Assembly: GCA_964625275.1 (NCBI GenBank)
Contig: CAZVBH010000001.1
Span: forward strand, 1-56,441
Source of the DNA: UBA3775 sp964625275
GTDB lineage: Bacteria; Bacillota; Clostridia; Lachnospirales; Lachnospiraceae
Reading direction: 5' to 3'
Length of the DNA stretch: 56,441 nucleotides
Part shown: piece by piece, positions 34,503-43,666 of the stretch
Layout: each line of letters starts with the position of its first letter
Numbering within the stretch: position 1 is the first letter of the stretch
Translations under genes and position numbers: made by a program
The notes under the pieces: model-generated
Database searches by the model: none
Seen by the model: only the letters and a program-made list of their open reading frames with translations
What the model was told of the DNA's origin: nothing

Positions 34503-36599
34503 ATGAAGCTACAGGTTGCAGAATTGAAAGGATTTGGTAAATTTGTCGACAGAAGATTTGAGTTTTCTGATGGCATAAATATTGCTTACGGGCCAAATGA
34601 GGCCGGTAAATCTACCATTACGGCCTTTTTGTATGCAATGCTCTTTGACCTGGACAGCGATGAAAATGATGCTTTTCGTAAGGATATGTTTACAGCCTGC
34701 AAGCCCTGGATAGGAACTGACGAATTCGGCGGTGCAATTGAGTTTGTACATAATGGCGGAAGCTACAGACTTGAAAAAAGCTTTGCAAAAAAAGGGACAA
34801 CACTTAAGCTAAAGGATTTAAGCACAGGTCATGAGCTTTATCCGGCAGCAGAGCATCTAAGGGATATGTTTCCCGGACTAACCTCAAGAGAATATTTAGG
34901 CACCTACTTTAATGTGGAGGGTGAAAATTATCCTGATGTCTCAATTGTGCAAAGCATTAAAAAGCATATGGCTGATAAAAAGAGAGAAAATACCAAAGGC
35001 ATAGATACAGATTATGCCATTGAAATGCTTGAGGAGAGAAAGCTTTTAATCTCTCAGGACAGCGACAGTGAGAAAATTAAAAAGCTTGATAAAATAATAG
35101 CTGAAGAAGAAAAGACAGAAAGAGAGCTTGACAAAATAGCAGCAATGGAGCTTAAAGGTCTTGCCGAGGTTGAAGAATTAAACGTAAGGTATGCAGAGCT
35201 TTCCAAGCTGTCACTTTTTGAAGAAAAAGAGCAGGACTATTATACGTATAAAGAAAGATATCTTACCTATAAAAAGGATTTGGAAAAGGCAAGAGAAATA
35301 TCAGATCAGCTGGAAACGACAATAATCAGACGTGAAGAGCTCGATGAGAATGCCGGAATGCTGGACCGATGCAAGGAAGAGCTTCAGGCGGTACGGTCTT
35401 TTATGCGGGACAACAGCGAAAAAGAGGCGAAGGCACGTCAAAGTATAGATACTACAGGAAGACTTTTGATTTCAGAAGCAAAGGATAATCAGTATAAACA
35501 GATTATTTTTCTGGGATTTGCGATTTTTATGTGTCTTGCAGGCCTTGTAACCATTCTTGAAAAAATACCTTTGAGATACAGCATTATATGCTTTATTGCA
35601 GCGATTGGCTGTACGGCAGCCTTTATAATGCTCACCATAAAAGGAAAAGGCAGACGCAGTCTTACAAAGGACGAGCTTGCAAAACTAAAGGACCAGGTGA
35701 CAGAGCTGGATGGTGAAAAGAAAATGTTCTTTAGGGCACATTCATCAGAGGAGGAGCTTATTGTTCGTCTTGAGAACTGTCTTAAAGAGGACGGACGACG
35801 CCCGGATGTTGTTGCTAAGGAAGAAGAGCTGATGAAGGAGCTTCAGGCACTTGATGAAGACCTTGCAAAGCGAAAGGATGATTTATTTAAATTTTTCTCC
35901 CAATTCGGGATGCTGGAAAATCTAAAGGATGATGAGCTTTTTATTCAGGAGGGAGCACTTCTTGAGGCAGCAGCTAAAAGAAAGAGTGAGCTTACTGAAC
36001 TAAAGAAAAAGATATCGGGACTTAAGGAATCACTTCTTAAAATGCACATGCAGGTTGAAGCCGGAGAAGAGAATGAGGCACATCTTCTTGAACACAGAAA
36101 TGAAAAGAAGCAGATTCTTGACAAGAAAAAGGAAAGAGAGCGTGAAATCAAAGCTATTGAGATGGCTATAAGCATGATTAACGAGCTTTCAAAGGAAAAT
36201 AATTCCAGCATAGGTAAGGCAATAAATGAAAGGGCAAGCAGTTATGCCGCAGCCTTTACCGATAATAGATATACTTCATTTTCGGCGGATGATTCTTTAA
36301 ACTGCAGGGTGGATTATTATGATAAATATGTGGACGTAGGCAGACTGAGCAATGGAACCAGAAAGCAAATGAACATGGCATTAAAGCTCTCAGCAGGAGA
36401 TTTGATTCTTTCAGATTATGAGCTTCCGATTGTTTTTGATGATTCCTTTGTTTACTATGATGATTCACGTCTTGCCGCAACCCTAAAGCGCCTTAGTGAA
36501 ATGCATGGAAAACAGATAATTATATTTACCTGTCAAAGCAGAGAAGAGACAATTCTTAATCAGCTTGGCATAAATTATTCATATTTGGGTATTGAATAA
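34503..36599 (+). CDS. YhaN-like SMC/Rad50-type ATPase with central membrane hairpin
   Basis: 698 residues. Walker A GPNEAGKST (about 32-40), long coiled coils, then two adjacent transmembrane helices (about 337-377, IIFLGFAIFMCLAGLV and SIICFIAAIGCTAAFIML) in place of a zinc hook. A C-terminal lobe has LSNGTRKQM and LPIVFDDSFVYYDD. The membrane hairpin in the middle of the coiled coil is typical of YhaN. It should tether the YhaO nuclease to the membrane. GGAAAGG precedes the ATG. The 184 nt after it carry no gene. Confidence 0.87.
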   Translation: MKLQVAELKGFGKFVDRRFEFSDGINIAYGPNEAGKSTITAFLYAMLFDLDSDENDAFRKDMFTACKPWIGTDEFGGAIEFVHNGGSYRLEKSFAKKGTTLKLKDLSTGHELYPAAEHLRDMFPGLTSREYLGTYFNVEGENYPDVSIVQSIKKHMADKKRENTKGIDTDYAIEMLEERKLLISQDSDSEKIKKLDKIIAEEEKTERELDKIAAMELKGLAEVEELNVRYAELSKLSLFEEKEQDYYTYKERYLTYKKDLEKAREISDQLETTIIRREELDENAGMLDRCKEELQAVRSFMRDNSEKEAKARQSIDTTGRLLISEAKDNQYKQIIFLGFAIFMCLAGLVTILEKIPLRYSIICFIAAIGCTAAFIMLTIKGKGRRSLTKDELAKLKDQVTELDGEKKMFFRAHSSEEELIVRLENCLKEDGRRPDVVAKEEELMKELQALDEDLAKRKDDLFKFFSQFGMLENLKDDELFIQEGALLEAAAKRKSELTELKKKISGLKESLLKMHMQVEAGEENEAHLLEHRNEKKQILDKKKEREREIKAIEMAISMINELSKENNSSIGKAINERASSYAAAFTDNRYTSFSADDSLNCRVDYYDKYVDVGRLSNGTRKQMNMALKLSAGDLILSDYELPIVFDDSFVYYDDSRLAATLKRLSEMHGKQIIIFTCQSREETILNQLGINYSYLGIE

Positions 36600-36783
36600 T
36601 AGACAATAATTGAGTATGATATCATAGGTGACGTGAGAACTGGTCAAGGTTTGATTCGCAAACAGCTTCACTGCTTGCTTATTAACCTTAAGCTCATTTC
36701 AAATAAGCTTAGCCTGTGTTCATGTTACGGGTATGTTAATAATTAGGTTGGGAACCAAAGATTATTTATAGGAGTTAAATGTG

Positions 36784-37953
36784 ATGAGAAAAAAACAATT
36801 AAAGAAACTAGCTGTTACCACAGCACTTTTTCTTGGAACCTGTGCGGCACTTGCAGCATGTGGAAAAAAGAAAGACACTGATACTGACAGCTCAACAGCT
36901 TCTTCAGCAGATGCAACAGAAGATGTTGCTACACCTGCTGTTGTTGCAACAGTTGACGATGTATTAAGCATTGGTGATTACAAGACCTTTTCTTATGATG
37001 CTTATGTATCAGAGGATACCGATCCCGTAGAATATTATGAAAGTCTCGTAGACACATATGCAACCTATGGTTACACAGTAAGCCTTGAAGATCCTGACAG
37101 AGTCGGAACTGAAGTAGTTGACGGAGATACAATCAATATTGACTACACAGGCTATGTTGATGGAGAAGAATTTGACAATGGCTCAGATACTGACTATGAT
37201 TTGACAATCGGCAGTGACAGCTTCATTGATAGCTTTGAGGATGCACTTATCGGAAAGATAGTCGGTGAAACCGTAGATATTGATGTTGTATTCCCTGATG
37301 AATACGAAAATAATCCTGACATGGCAGGACAGGCAGCTACTTTCACGGTTACAATTAATTATGCAACTAAAGAAGAGGAGCTTACAGTAGACAATGCTTA
37401 CGATGGACTCTTCGGCTTTGATACTTATGAAGACTGTATCGCAGATATCGAAGAATATCTTGCAGAAGAAGATGAAAGCAATGCCGAGTCAGCAGTAACT
37501 ACAGCAGAGCAGGATTATCTTAATTACATTATAGACAATTCAGAATTTGCAGACCTCGATGCAGCAATTGAGTATTATTTCTACATCTACTATACAGGTG
37601 AAGAGACTTACTATACTGAACAGGGCTATGATATGGAGACAATCGCCTCCTACTATGGTTATGAGGATCTTGCAACCTTTAAGGATGATATGTATGATTA
37701 TGCAGTAACAACCGTTAAGGAAAGCATTATTTTAGAGGCAATTGCAGCAGAAGAAGGCATCGAATTTACTGATGAGGTTTATCAGGAAGAAGCAGCAAAT
37801 CTCATCGCATCAACAGACTATGAAGTAGATGATTATGCAGCGCTTTATGATGGCTATTATGGAGACGGCTCCTTCAGACAGTATATTCAGGATACCTACA
37901 TTCTTGATTTCTTATTCAATACTTATGCAACAGTAAATGAAGCAGAAGAATAA
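36784..37953 (+). CDS. Acidic FKBP / trigger-factor-like lipoprotein
   Basis: 389 residues from the ATG at 36784 (a GTG immediately precedes it). A lipoprotein signal ends in LAAC with the lipidated Cys26, followed by an Asp/Ser/Thr-rich linker. An FKBP-type isomerase domain (about 105-200) has GDTINIDYTGYVDGEEFDNG and FIDSFEDALIGKIVGE. A helical trigger-factor-C/SurA-like part follows. The mature protein is extremely acidic, with few Lys or Arg. It probably folds exported proteins on the outer face of the membrane. Confidence 0.85.
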   Translation: MRKKQLKKLAVTTALFLGTCAALAACGKKKDTDTDSSTASSADATEDVATPAVVATVDDVLSIGDYKTFSYDAYVSEDTDPVEYYESLVDTYATYGYTVSLEDPDRVGTEVVDGDTINIDYTGYVDGEEFDNGSDTDYDLTIGSDSFIDSFEDALIGKIVGETVDIDVVFPDEYENNPDMAGQAATFTVTINYATKEEELTVDNAYDGLFGFDTYEDCIADIEEYLAEEDESNAESAVTTAEQDYLNYIIDNSEFADLDAAIEYYFYIYYTGEETYYTEQGYDMETIASYYGYEDLATFKDDMYDYAVTTVKESIILEAIAAEEGIEFTDEVYQEEAANLIASTDYEVDDYAALYDGYYGDGSFRQYIQDTYILDFLFNTYATVNEAEE

Positions 37954-37970
37954 AAAAGTAAAAACAGATT

Positions 37971-38005
37971 AAAAAAGGCAGGGCAGTATTTGTCCTGCCT
38001 TTTTT
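37971..38005 (+). terminator. Rho-independent terminator of the FKBP lipoprotein gene
   Basis: A-run and GGCAGG pair with CCTGCC and a run of six T; the stem is about 12 bp counting the A-T pairs. It is 18 nt after the stop codon. Confidence 0.88.
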
Positions 38006-38038
38006 AATTATTTGACAGTTGCGATTTACTTTCCTGCG

Positions 38039-38047
38039 TGATATAAT
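38039..38047 (+). promoter_or_regulatory. Extended -10 promoter of the oxidoreductase operon
   Basis: TG-A-TATAAT is a perfect extended -10. A TTGACA stands upstream (38012-38017) at 24 nt, too far for a normal -35. It lies about 62 nt before the GTG start of the gamma subunit. Confidence 0.55.
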
Positions 38048-38109
38048 AAATCTCATGGGTAAAATTTCTAATAAATAAAAACATGCAAAGTATTGACGGA
38101 GGTACTATT

Positions 38110-38691
38110 GTGAAGAATACAGTTGAAATCAGATGGCATGGACGAGGCGGTCAGGGTGCTAAGACAGCAGCACTTCTTTTAGCTGACGTATGCTTCAAAA
38201 ATGGAAAGCATGTACAGGGCTTTCCTGAATATGGTCCGGAAAGAATGGGCGCACCAATTACAGCTTATAATCGAATCAGTGAGGATGAGCTGAGAGTTCA
38301 TTCCAATATTTATGATCCTGATTATGTAGTAGTGGTAGATGAAACCTTGCTTGAATCAATTGATGTTACAGCCGGATTAAATCCCAAGGGTGCGATTGTA
38401 ATAAATACAACAAAGCCAAAGGAGGAAATAATACCTCATCTTAATAATTATCAGGGAAAGCTTTATACCCTCGATGCAAGAAAGATATCAGAAGAAGCAC
38501 TTGGCAAATATTTCCCTAACTCACCTATGCTTGCAGCAATTGTGGCAGTAAGTGGTGTAATGGAAAGAGACATTTTCCTTTCACAGATGCGTGAGTCTTA
38601 TCAGCATAAATTTGCAAAAAAGCCAGAGGTTATTGATGGAAATATGCAGGCTCTGCAGGTAGCCTTTGATGAAGTGGCAGCACAGATTTAA
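38110..38691 (+). CDS. porC: Pyruvate/2-oxoacid:ferredoxin oxidoreductase, gamma subunit
   Basis: 193 residues from the GTG at 38110 with GGAGG 7 nt upstream; nine upstream codons in the open frame are not conserved. Signature RWHGRGGQGAKTAA, GFPEYGPERMGAP and VVVDETLL of the gamma domain. It opens a four-gene operon in the order gamma-delta-alpha-beta. The complex oxidises a 2-oxoacid, most likely pyruvate, to acyl-CoA and CO2 with reduction of ferredoxin. The substrate cannot be fixed from sequence alone. Confidence 0.9.
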   Translation: MKNTVEIRWHGRGGQGAKTAALLLADVCFKNGKHVQGFPEYGPERMGAPITAYNRISEDELRVHSNIYDPDYVVVVDETLLESIDVTAGLNPKGAIVINTTKPKEEIIPHLNNYQGKLYTLDARKISEEALGKYFPNSPMLAAIVAVSGVMERDIFLSQMRESYQHKFAKKPEVIDGNMQALQVAFDEVAAQI

Positions 38692-38706
38692 AAAGGAGAA
38701 TTAAAA

Positions 38707-39012
38707 ATGGCGAATAAAATTCCAACTGATATAAGCAAAATAACAGAAAGCTCTCCATGGCAGGACTTGACGCCGGGCAACCAGGTATATGGACCGGCAA
38801 CCTCCAAACACTTCAACACAGGCGAATGGAGAACAATTACACCATATCTGGACATGTCAAAATGTAAGCAGTGTCTTCTTTGTGCACCCGTATGTCCTGA
38901 TTCCAGTATTCCTGTAAAGGATGGCTTAAGACTTGAATTTGATTATGACCACTGCAAGGGCTGCGGAATTTGTGCAAAAGCATGTCCTTTTGGCGCAATA
39001 ACAATGAAGTAG
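38707..39012 (+). CDS. porD: 2-oxoacid:ferredoxin oxidoreductase, delta (ferredoxin) subunit
   Basis: 101 residues. Two 4Fe-4S motifs: CKQCLLCAPVCP and CKGCGICAKACP. The first half is a short unconserved arm. It carries electrons from the catalytic core to free ferredoxin. AAAGGAG precedes the ATG, 15 nt after the gamma gene; the alpha ATG follows 11 nt later. Confidence 0.93.
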   Translation: MANKIPTDISKITESSPWQDLTPGNQVYGPATSKHFNTGEWRTITPYLDMSKCKQCLLCAPVCPDSSIPVKDGLRLEFDYDHCKGCGICAKACPFGAITMK

Positions 39013-39023
39013 GAGGAGCAAAG

Positions 39024-40217
39024 ATGTCTATAAAAGAAAGATTATCAGGCAATGAAGCAGTTGCCTATGCAATAAAGCAGATAAATCCGGATGTAATGCC
39101 GGCATTCCCTATTACACCATCTACTGAAATCCCACAGCTTGTAGCAAATTACATAGCAAACGGACAGATGGATACAGACTTTATCCCCGTAGAAAGTGAG
39201 CACAGCTCCATGAGTGCAACAATGGGAGCTTCAGCAGCAGGAGCAAGAGCACTTACCGCAACCTCCTCCTGTGGACTCGCATTCATGTGGGAGCTTCTTT
39301 ATGTAGCAGCAAGTGACAGACTTCCAATTGCCCTTGCCCTCGTAAACAGAGCGCTTACAGGACCAATTAATATCAATTGTGACCATTCTGATTCAATGGG
39401 TGCAAGAGATGCAGGCTGGATTCAGCTCTATGCAGAGAATAACCAGGAGGTTTATGATAATTTCATTCAGTGCTTCAGAATTTCAGAGCACAAGGACGTA
39501 ATGCTTCCTATCATGGTTTGTCAGGATGGCTTCATAACAAGTCATGCCCTTGCAAATATCGAGCTTATCGAGGATGATAAGGTACGTGCCTTTGTAGGAG
39601 AATACGAACCGGAAAATTATCTTTTAAATAAAGACTGTACAATGTCAGTCGGACCTTATGCAGTATCAAATTACTATATGGAGTCACATAGGGCTCAGGT
39701 TCATGCAATGGAGAATGCAAAGCAGGTAATTCTCGATGTTGCAAAGGAATTTGAAGCAATGACAGGCAGAAAATATGGCTTCTTTGAAGAATATAAAATG
39801 GAAGATGCTGATTATGCAGTAGTAATCATCGGCTCAGCAGCGGGAACAACAAAGGATGCAATTGACGAGCTTAGAGAAGAGGGCATTAAGGCAGGTCTCA
39901 TAAAGATAAGAGTATTCAGACCATTCCCTGCAGAGGAAATTTGCGAAGCACTTAAAAATGTAAAGGTTGTAGCAATTCTTGACCGTTCAGAGACCTTCTC
40001 TACACAGGGAGGACCACTTGCAGGAGAGGTCATCGCAGCTATGTACAGAAGTGGCATGGCCGCAAAGACAGTTTCTTATCTCTACGGACTTGGCGGACGT
40101 GACTACAAGGTGAGTGATGCAAAAGAGGTTTATTACAACCTTCGTGACATAAATGAATTTGGTAAAGAGGCAAAGCAGTTTGAATATATCGGACTTAGAA
40201 GCCGCGATGACAACTAG
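39024..40217 (+). CDS. porA: 2-oxoacid:ferredoxin oxidoreductase, alpha subunit
   Basis: 397 residues from the ATG at 39024 with AGGAGG upstream; the longer open frame begins inside porD. Pyrimidine-binding domain I with LSGNEAVAYAIKQ, AFPITPSTEIPQ, ESEHSSMSATMGASAAG and ATSSCGLAFMWELLY; domain II carries VIIGSAAGTTKDAID and the conserved ILDRSETF region. It forms half of the thiamine-diphosphate active site with the beta subunit. Confidence 0.94.
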   Translation: MSIKERLSGNEAVAYAIKQINPDVMPAFPITPSTEIPQLVANYIANGQMDTDFIPVESEHSSMSATMGASAAGARALTATSSCGLAFMWELLYVAASDRLPIALALVNRALTGPININCDHSDSMGARDAGWIQLYAENNQEVYDNFIQCFRISEHKDVMLPIMVCQDGFITSHALANIELIEDDKVRAFVGEYEPENYLLNKDCTMSVGPYAVSNYYMESHRAQVHAMENAKQVILDVAKEFEAMTGRKYGFFEEYKMEDADYAVVIIGSAAGTTKDAIDELREEGIKAGLIKIRVFRPFPAEEICEALKNVKVVAILDRSETFSTQGGPLAGEVIAAMYRSGMAAKTVSYLYGLGGRDYKVSDAKEVYYNLRDINEFGKEAKQFEYIGLRSRDDN

Positions 40218-40227
40218 GAGGAAGAAA

Positions 40228-41169
40228 ATGGCAGAAAATACTTATAATTTCAAAGAAGTTTGCAGCAAGCCTGAACGTCTTGCTCCAGGTCACAGAATGT
40301 GTGCCGGCTGTGGTGGAACGATAGCAGTAAGAACCGTACTCAGAGCACTTCATGAAGGTGACAAGGCAGTAATCGGTAATGCAACAGGCTGTCTTGAGGT
40401 TTCAACCTTTATGTATCCTTATACAGCTTATGAAGACAGCTATATTCATAATGCTTTTGAAAATGCAGGCTCAACAATGTCAGGTGTTGAGACAGCCTAT
40501 AATGTTTTAAAAAGAAAAGGCAAGATTAACGATACCTATAAATTTATTACCTTTGGTGGTGACGGTGGAACCTATGATATCGGTCTTCAGTCACTCTCAG
40601 GAGCAATGGAAAGAAATCATGACATGGTTTATGTCTGCTATGACAATGGTGCTTACATGAATACCGGTATTCAGCGTTCCTCAGCGACCCCAATGTTCGC
40701 AGATACAACAACAACTCCTGTAGGCAGCCAGAGTAACGGAAAGCTGCAGAACCGTAAGGATTTGGCATCAATAATTGCTGATCATGATGTGCCTTATGTT
40801 GCGCAATCAACACTTCTTGGCAATTTTAAGGATCTTTATACAAAATCAGAAAAGGCAATTTATACACCGGGTGCAGCCTTCTTAAATGTAATGGCACCAT
40901 GTCCAAGAGGCTGGAGATATCCGACCGAAGATATAATGGAAATCTGCAAGCTTGGCGTAGAGACCTGTTACTGGCCACTTTTTGAAGTAGATCATGGCAA
41001 GTGGATTCTCAACTATGAGCCAAAGAAGAAGCTCCCAATTGAGGACTTCCTTCGTCCACAGGGCAGATTTAAGCACCTTTTCAAGAAAGGTAATGAGGAC
41101 CTCATCGCACAGTTCCAGGCAGAGGTTGACAGAAGATGGGAAGATCTTCTTTACAAATGCAACAGATAA
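40228..41169 (+). CDS. porB: 2-oxoacid:ferredoxin oxidoreductase, beta subunit
   Basis: 313 residues from the ATG at 40228, preceded by AGGAGG. The thiamine-diphosphate motif is FGGDGGTYDIG with the closing Asn in YDNGAYMNTG. Cys ligands for an Fe-S cluster: CAGCGG, GNATGCLE and a distal Cys in APCPRGW. It completes the complex. A strong terminator follows 9 nt after the stop. Confidence 0.94.
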   Translation: MAENTYNFKEVCSKPERLAPGHRMCAGCGGTIAVRTVLRALHEGDKAVIGNATGCLEVSTFMYPYTAYEDSYIHNAFENAGSTMSGVETAYNVLKRKGKINDTYKFITFGGDGGTYDIGLQSLSGAMERNHDMVYVCYDNGAYMNTGIQRSSATPMFADTTTTPVGSQSNGKLQNRKDLASIIADHDVPYVAQSTLLGNFKDLYTKSEKAIYTPGAAFLNVMAPCPRGWRYPTEDIMEICKLGVETCYWPLFEVDHGKWILNYEPKKKLPIEDFLRPQGRFKHLFKKGNEDLIAQFQAEVDRRWEDLLYKCNR

Positions 41170-41178
41170 ATTTTAAGA

Positions 41179-41217
41179 CCCTGCCTCACTTATTAAGTGA
41201 GGTATAGGGACTTTTTT
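41179..41217 (+). terminator. Terminator of the oxidoreductase operon
   Basis: CCTCACTT-ATT-AAGTGAGG, extended by CCCT/AGGG across small bulges, followed by a C and six T. Confidence 0.85.
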
Positions 41218-41328
41218 GCTATAAAGCGTTAACTACTGAAAAGGCACCCCCAATAAAGGCGTTTTTTTGCTTAATAAGAGGTGAGCTTTTCAGCTAAGCT
41301 AAAATAAGATAAAGGGAAGGTAAGATTA

Positions 41329-42279
41329 ATGGAAACAACAGGCATGGGACTTGAAGTAGTTGACCTGGTTAAAAAATATGGAGAAAAGACAGTAGTAAAT
41401 CATCTGTCATTTACCATGAATAAGCCGGGAGTTTATGCACTTTTAGGCACAAATGGAGCAGGAAAGACCACCTCGATAAGAATAATTCTTGGAATGCTTG
41501 CAAGTGATGGAGGAACCGTAACCTTCAACGGCAGACCTCTAAGAGTCGGAGAAATGAATATCGGCTATATGGCAGAGGAAAGAGGCCTCTATCCAAAGGT
41601 AACACTTATGGATCAGATGATTTATTTCGCCAGTCTTAAGAACATATCAAAAAAGGAAGCAGAGAGAAGAATCAAATACTGGGCAGAAAGACTGCAGCTT
41701 ACGGAATATTTTTATCCTGTAGCAGTCGGCAAAAAAAAGCCAAAGCCATACAAGGCTGACCAGCTTAGCAAAGGTAATCAGCAGAAGGTTCAGCTTATGG
41801 CGACACTAATTTCCGATCCGGAAATTATTGTATTGGATGAGCCGCTTAGTGGCCTTGATCCCGTAAATACTGACCTCTTTAGAGAAATTATCAAGGAAGA
41901 AGAAGCACGCAACAAATATATAATAATGTCCAGCCATCAGATGGCTACAATTGAAGAATTCTGCTCTGATTTAACAATTCTCAATCGTGGCAATGTAGTT
42001 TTACAAGGCAATCTCAATGAAATCAAAAAATCCTACGGAAGAGTCAATCTTGTAATCAAGGCAGATGCAGATATCAGCTCCTTTATTAGCGAAATGAACT
42101 TAAATGTTGTAGAAAAAACACCATCTGAAACGAAAATCAGACTTGAAGCTGAGGAACAGGCTAAGGGACTTTTAAATAAGCTGGTAGAGGCAGGAGTTCC
42201 AATCGTAAAGTTTGAACTCACTGAGCCTTCACTTCATGAAATATTTGTAGAAAAGGTAGGAAAAGAAAGCAATGAATAA
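41329..42279 (+). CDS. ABC transporter ATPase, NatA/YhaQ type
   Basis: 316 residues. Walker A GTNGAGKT, Q-loop region YMAEERGLYP, signature LSKGNQQKV, Walker B IIVLDEPLSGLDP and H-loop SSHQM. The C-terminal extension (about 215-316) is typical of exporters in the NatA/YhaQ group. It drives the two ABC-2-type permeases encoded downstream; the next gene begins within its last 8 nt. Substrate may be Na+ or an envelope-active compound, by analogy only. Confidence 0.92.
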   Translation: METTGMGLEVVDLVKKYGEKTVVNHLSFTMNKPGVYALLGTNGAGKTTSIRIILGMLASDGGTVTFNGRPLRVGEMNIGYMAEERGLYPKVTLMDQMIYFASLKNISKKEAERRIKYWAERLQLTEYFYPVAVGKKKPKPYKADQLSKGNQQKVQLMATLISDPEIIVLDEPLSGLDPVNTDLFREIIKEEEARNKYIIMSSHQMATIEEFCSDLTILNRGNVVLQGNLNEIKKSYGRVNLVIKADADISSFISEMNLNVVEKTPSETKIRLEAEEQAKGLLNKLVEAGVPIVKFELTEPSLHEIFVEKVGKESNE

Positions 42280-43666
42280 ATCTGAATATCGTGGCTTCTC
42301 ACAGGTGTTCAGGTTTACCTTTAAACAGGCATGGAAATCAAACTCTTTAAGAATCAGTACCTTTGTTATGGTGCTAATCATGCTTGTGGCTTTTCCTGTG
42401 ATGGCATATTTTCAAAAGGAAGATACAGACAGCTCCTGCAATATAGAAAAGGTTTATGTAATAAATGATGATGAAGCAAGCATTGGACTGACGGCTTCAG
42501 CACTTAAAAGTGGAATTGCAGATTCTGAAAACTTTGCGGAGCTAAGCTTTGAAGACTCAGATAAGACAAAGGATGAGTTGGAGGAGGAAATAAAAAAGGA
42601 ACATTCCAACGAAGTAATTCTTAGTGCAGTTCTTGACACACTGATGGGAGAGTATTCATTTAAGCTTTATTATGATCCGGACAGTGATGTAGAAGAGGAC
42701 GAGCTTGATGAACTTGGAACAGACCTTAGTGAATGGTTTGACAAATATAAGCTTTCTGCTTATGAAATAAGCGAGGAAGCGCGCGCAATGGTAAGTAAAG
42801 ACATAGATTATGACACAGCTAGCGAAAAAGAATATCTTGCGGATAAAGAAGGCAACGATGTAGTAGTAATAGATAATAATGACTACAATGTTGTCTATGC
42901 TGTGCTTATGATTACATACATGGTGGTAATAATGTCAGCCTCAATGGTAGGCAGTAAGGTTGCAGAAGAAAAGACAAATCGTGTGGTTGAGTATCTCATG
43001 ACAACCGTAAGACCGATGGCTCTTATTACCGGAAAAATCGTTGCGATGCTGCTTTGTGCAGTCGGTGAGGTTGGAGCGATATTACTTGCAGGCTTTATAT
43101 CCACAAAGGCAGCAAAGCTGATGTTTGATGTGGATATGGCGGGACTTTTCTCCGGCTTCCTGTCAACAGATGCAATAAAGAGTCTCTCCTTTATAAATAT
43201 TATTCTTTGCCTTATAATTATGGCACTTGGAATTTATATCTTTGGACTTATTTCAGGCCTTTTTGCAGCTTCAGTAAGCAAGATGGAGGAGCTTCAGCAG
43301 GGCATGGCAGCCTGTACACAGCTCATTATGATAGCATTTTTTGCAAGTCTTGCGGCAGTAGAGCTTATGTGGACTGTGGGAATAAATACTTATGTTAAGT
43401 TTATAATGTACTTCCCTGTTACCTCAGCCTTTGTCATGCCGGGAGCCTTATTCATTGGCAAGGCAGGAATTGTCGATGCCCTTATAGTGATTGTGCTTCA
43501 GGTAATAACGGCACTTTTGGTTCAGAAGCTTGTATCAATGATTTATGAGACGATAATAATGATGAATGGCAGCCCAATAAAGCTAAAACAGATGATACAA
43601 ATCGCAAAAGGCGCAATAGCCGATTCCAGAGCAAAGAGCAGAGGAGGTGCAGGACATGAAGAATAA
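42272..43666 (+). CDS. ABC-2-type permease, NatB/YhaP-like (first)
   Basis: 464 residues. N-terminal helix (about 28-47), a large acidic extracytoplasmic domain (about 50-205), then about six helices including VYAVLMITYMVVIMSASMVG and the conserved EEKTNRVVEYLMTTVRP loop of NatB-like exporters. Overlaps the ATPase gene by 8 nt and the next permease by 11 nt, so all three are translationally coupled. Confidence 0.88.
   Translation: MNKSEYRGFSQVFRFTFKQAWKSNSLRISTFVMVLIMLVAFPVMAYFQKEDTDSSCNIEKVYVINDDEASIGLTASALKSGIADSENFAELSFEDSDKTKDELEEEIKKEHSNEVILSAVLDTLMGEYSFKLYYDPDSDVEEDELDELGTDLSEWFDKYKLSAYEISEEARAMVSKDIDYDTASEKEYLADKEGNDVVVIDNNDYNVVYAVLMITYMVVIMSASMVGSKVAEEKTNRVVEYLMTTVRPMALITGKIVAMLLCAVGEVGAILLAGFISTKAAKLMFDVDMAGLFSGFLSTDAIKSLSFINIILCLIIMALGIYIFGLISGLFAASVSKMEELQQGMAACTQLIMIAFFASLAAVELMWTVGINTYVKFIMYFPVTSAFVMPGALFIGKAGIVDALIVIVLQVITALLVQKLVSMIYETIIMMNGSPIKLKQMIQIAKGAIADSRAKSRGGAGHEE

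Noticed and set aside
38970..39023. Upstream extension of porA into porD
   Set aside because: It would overlap the ferredoxin-like gene; the ATG at 39024 has an AGGAGG site and starts with conserved residues.
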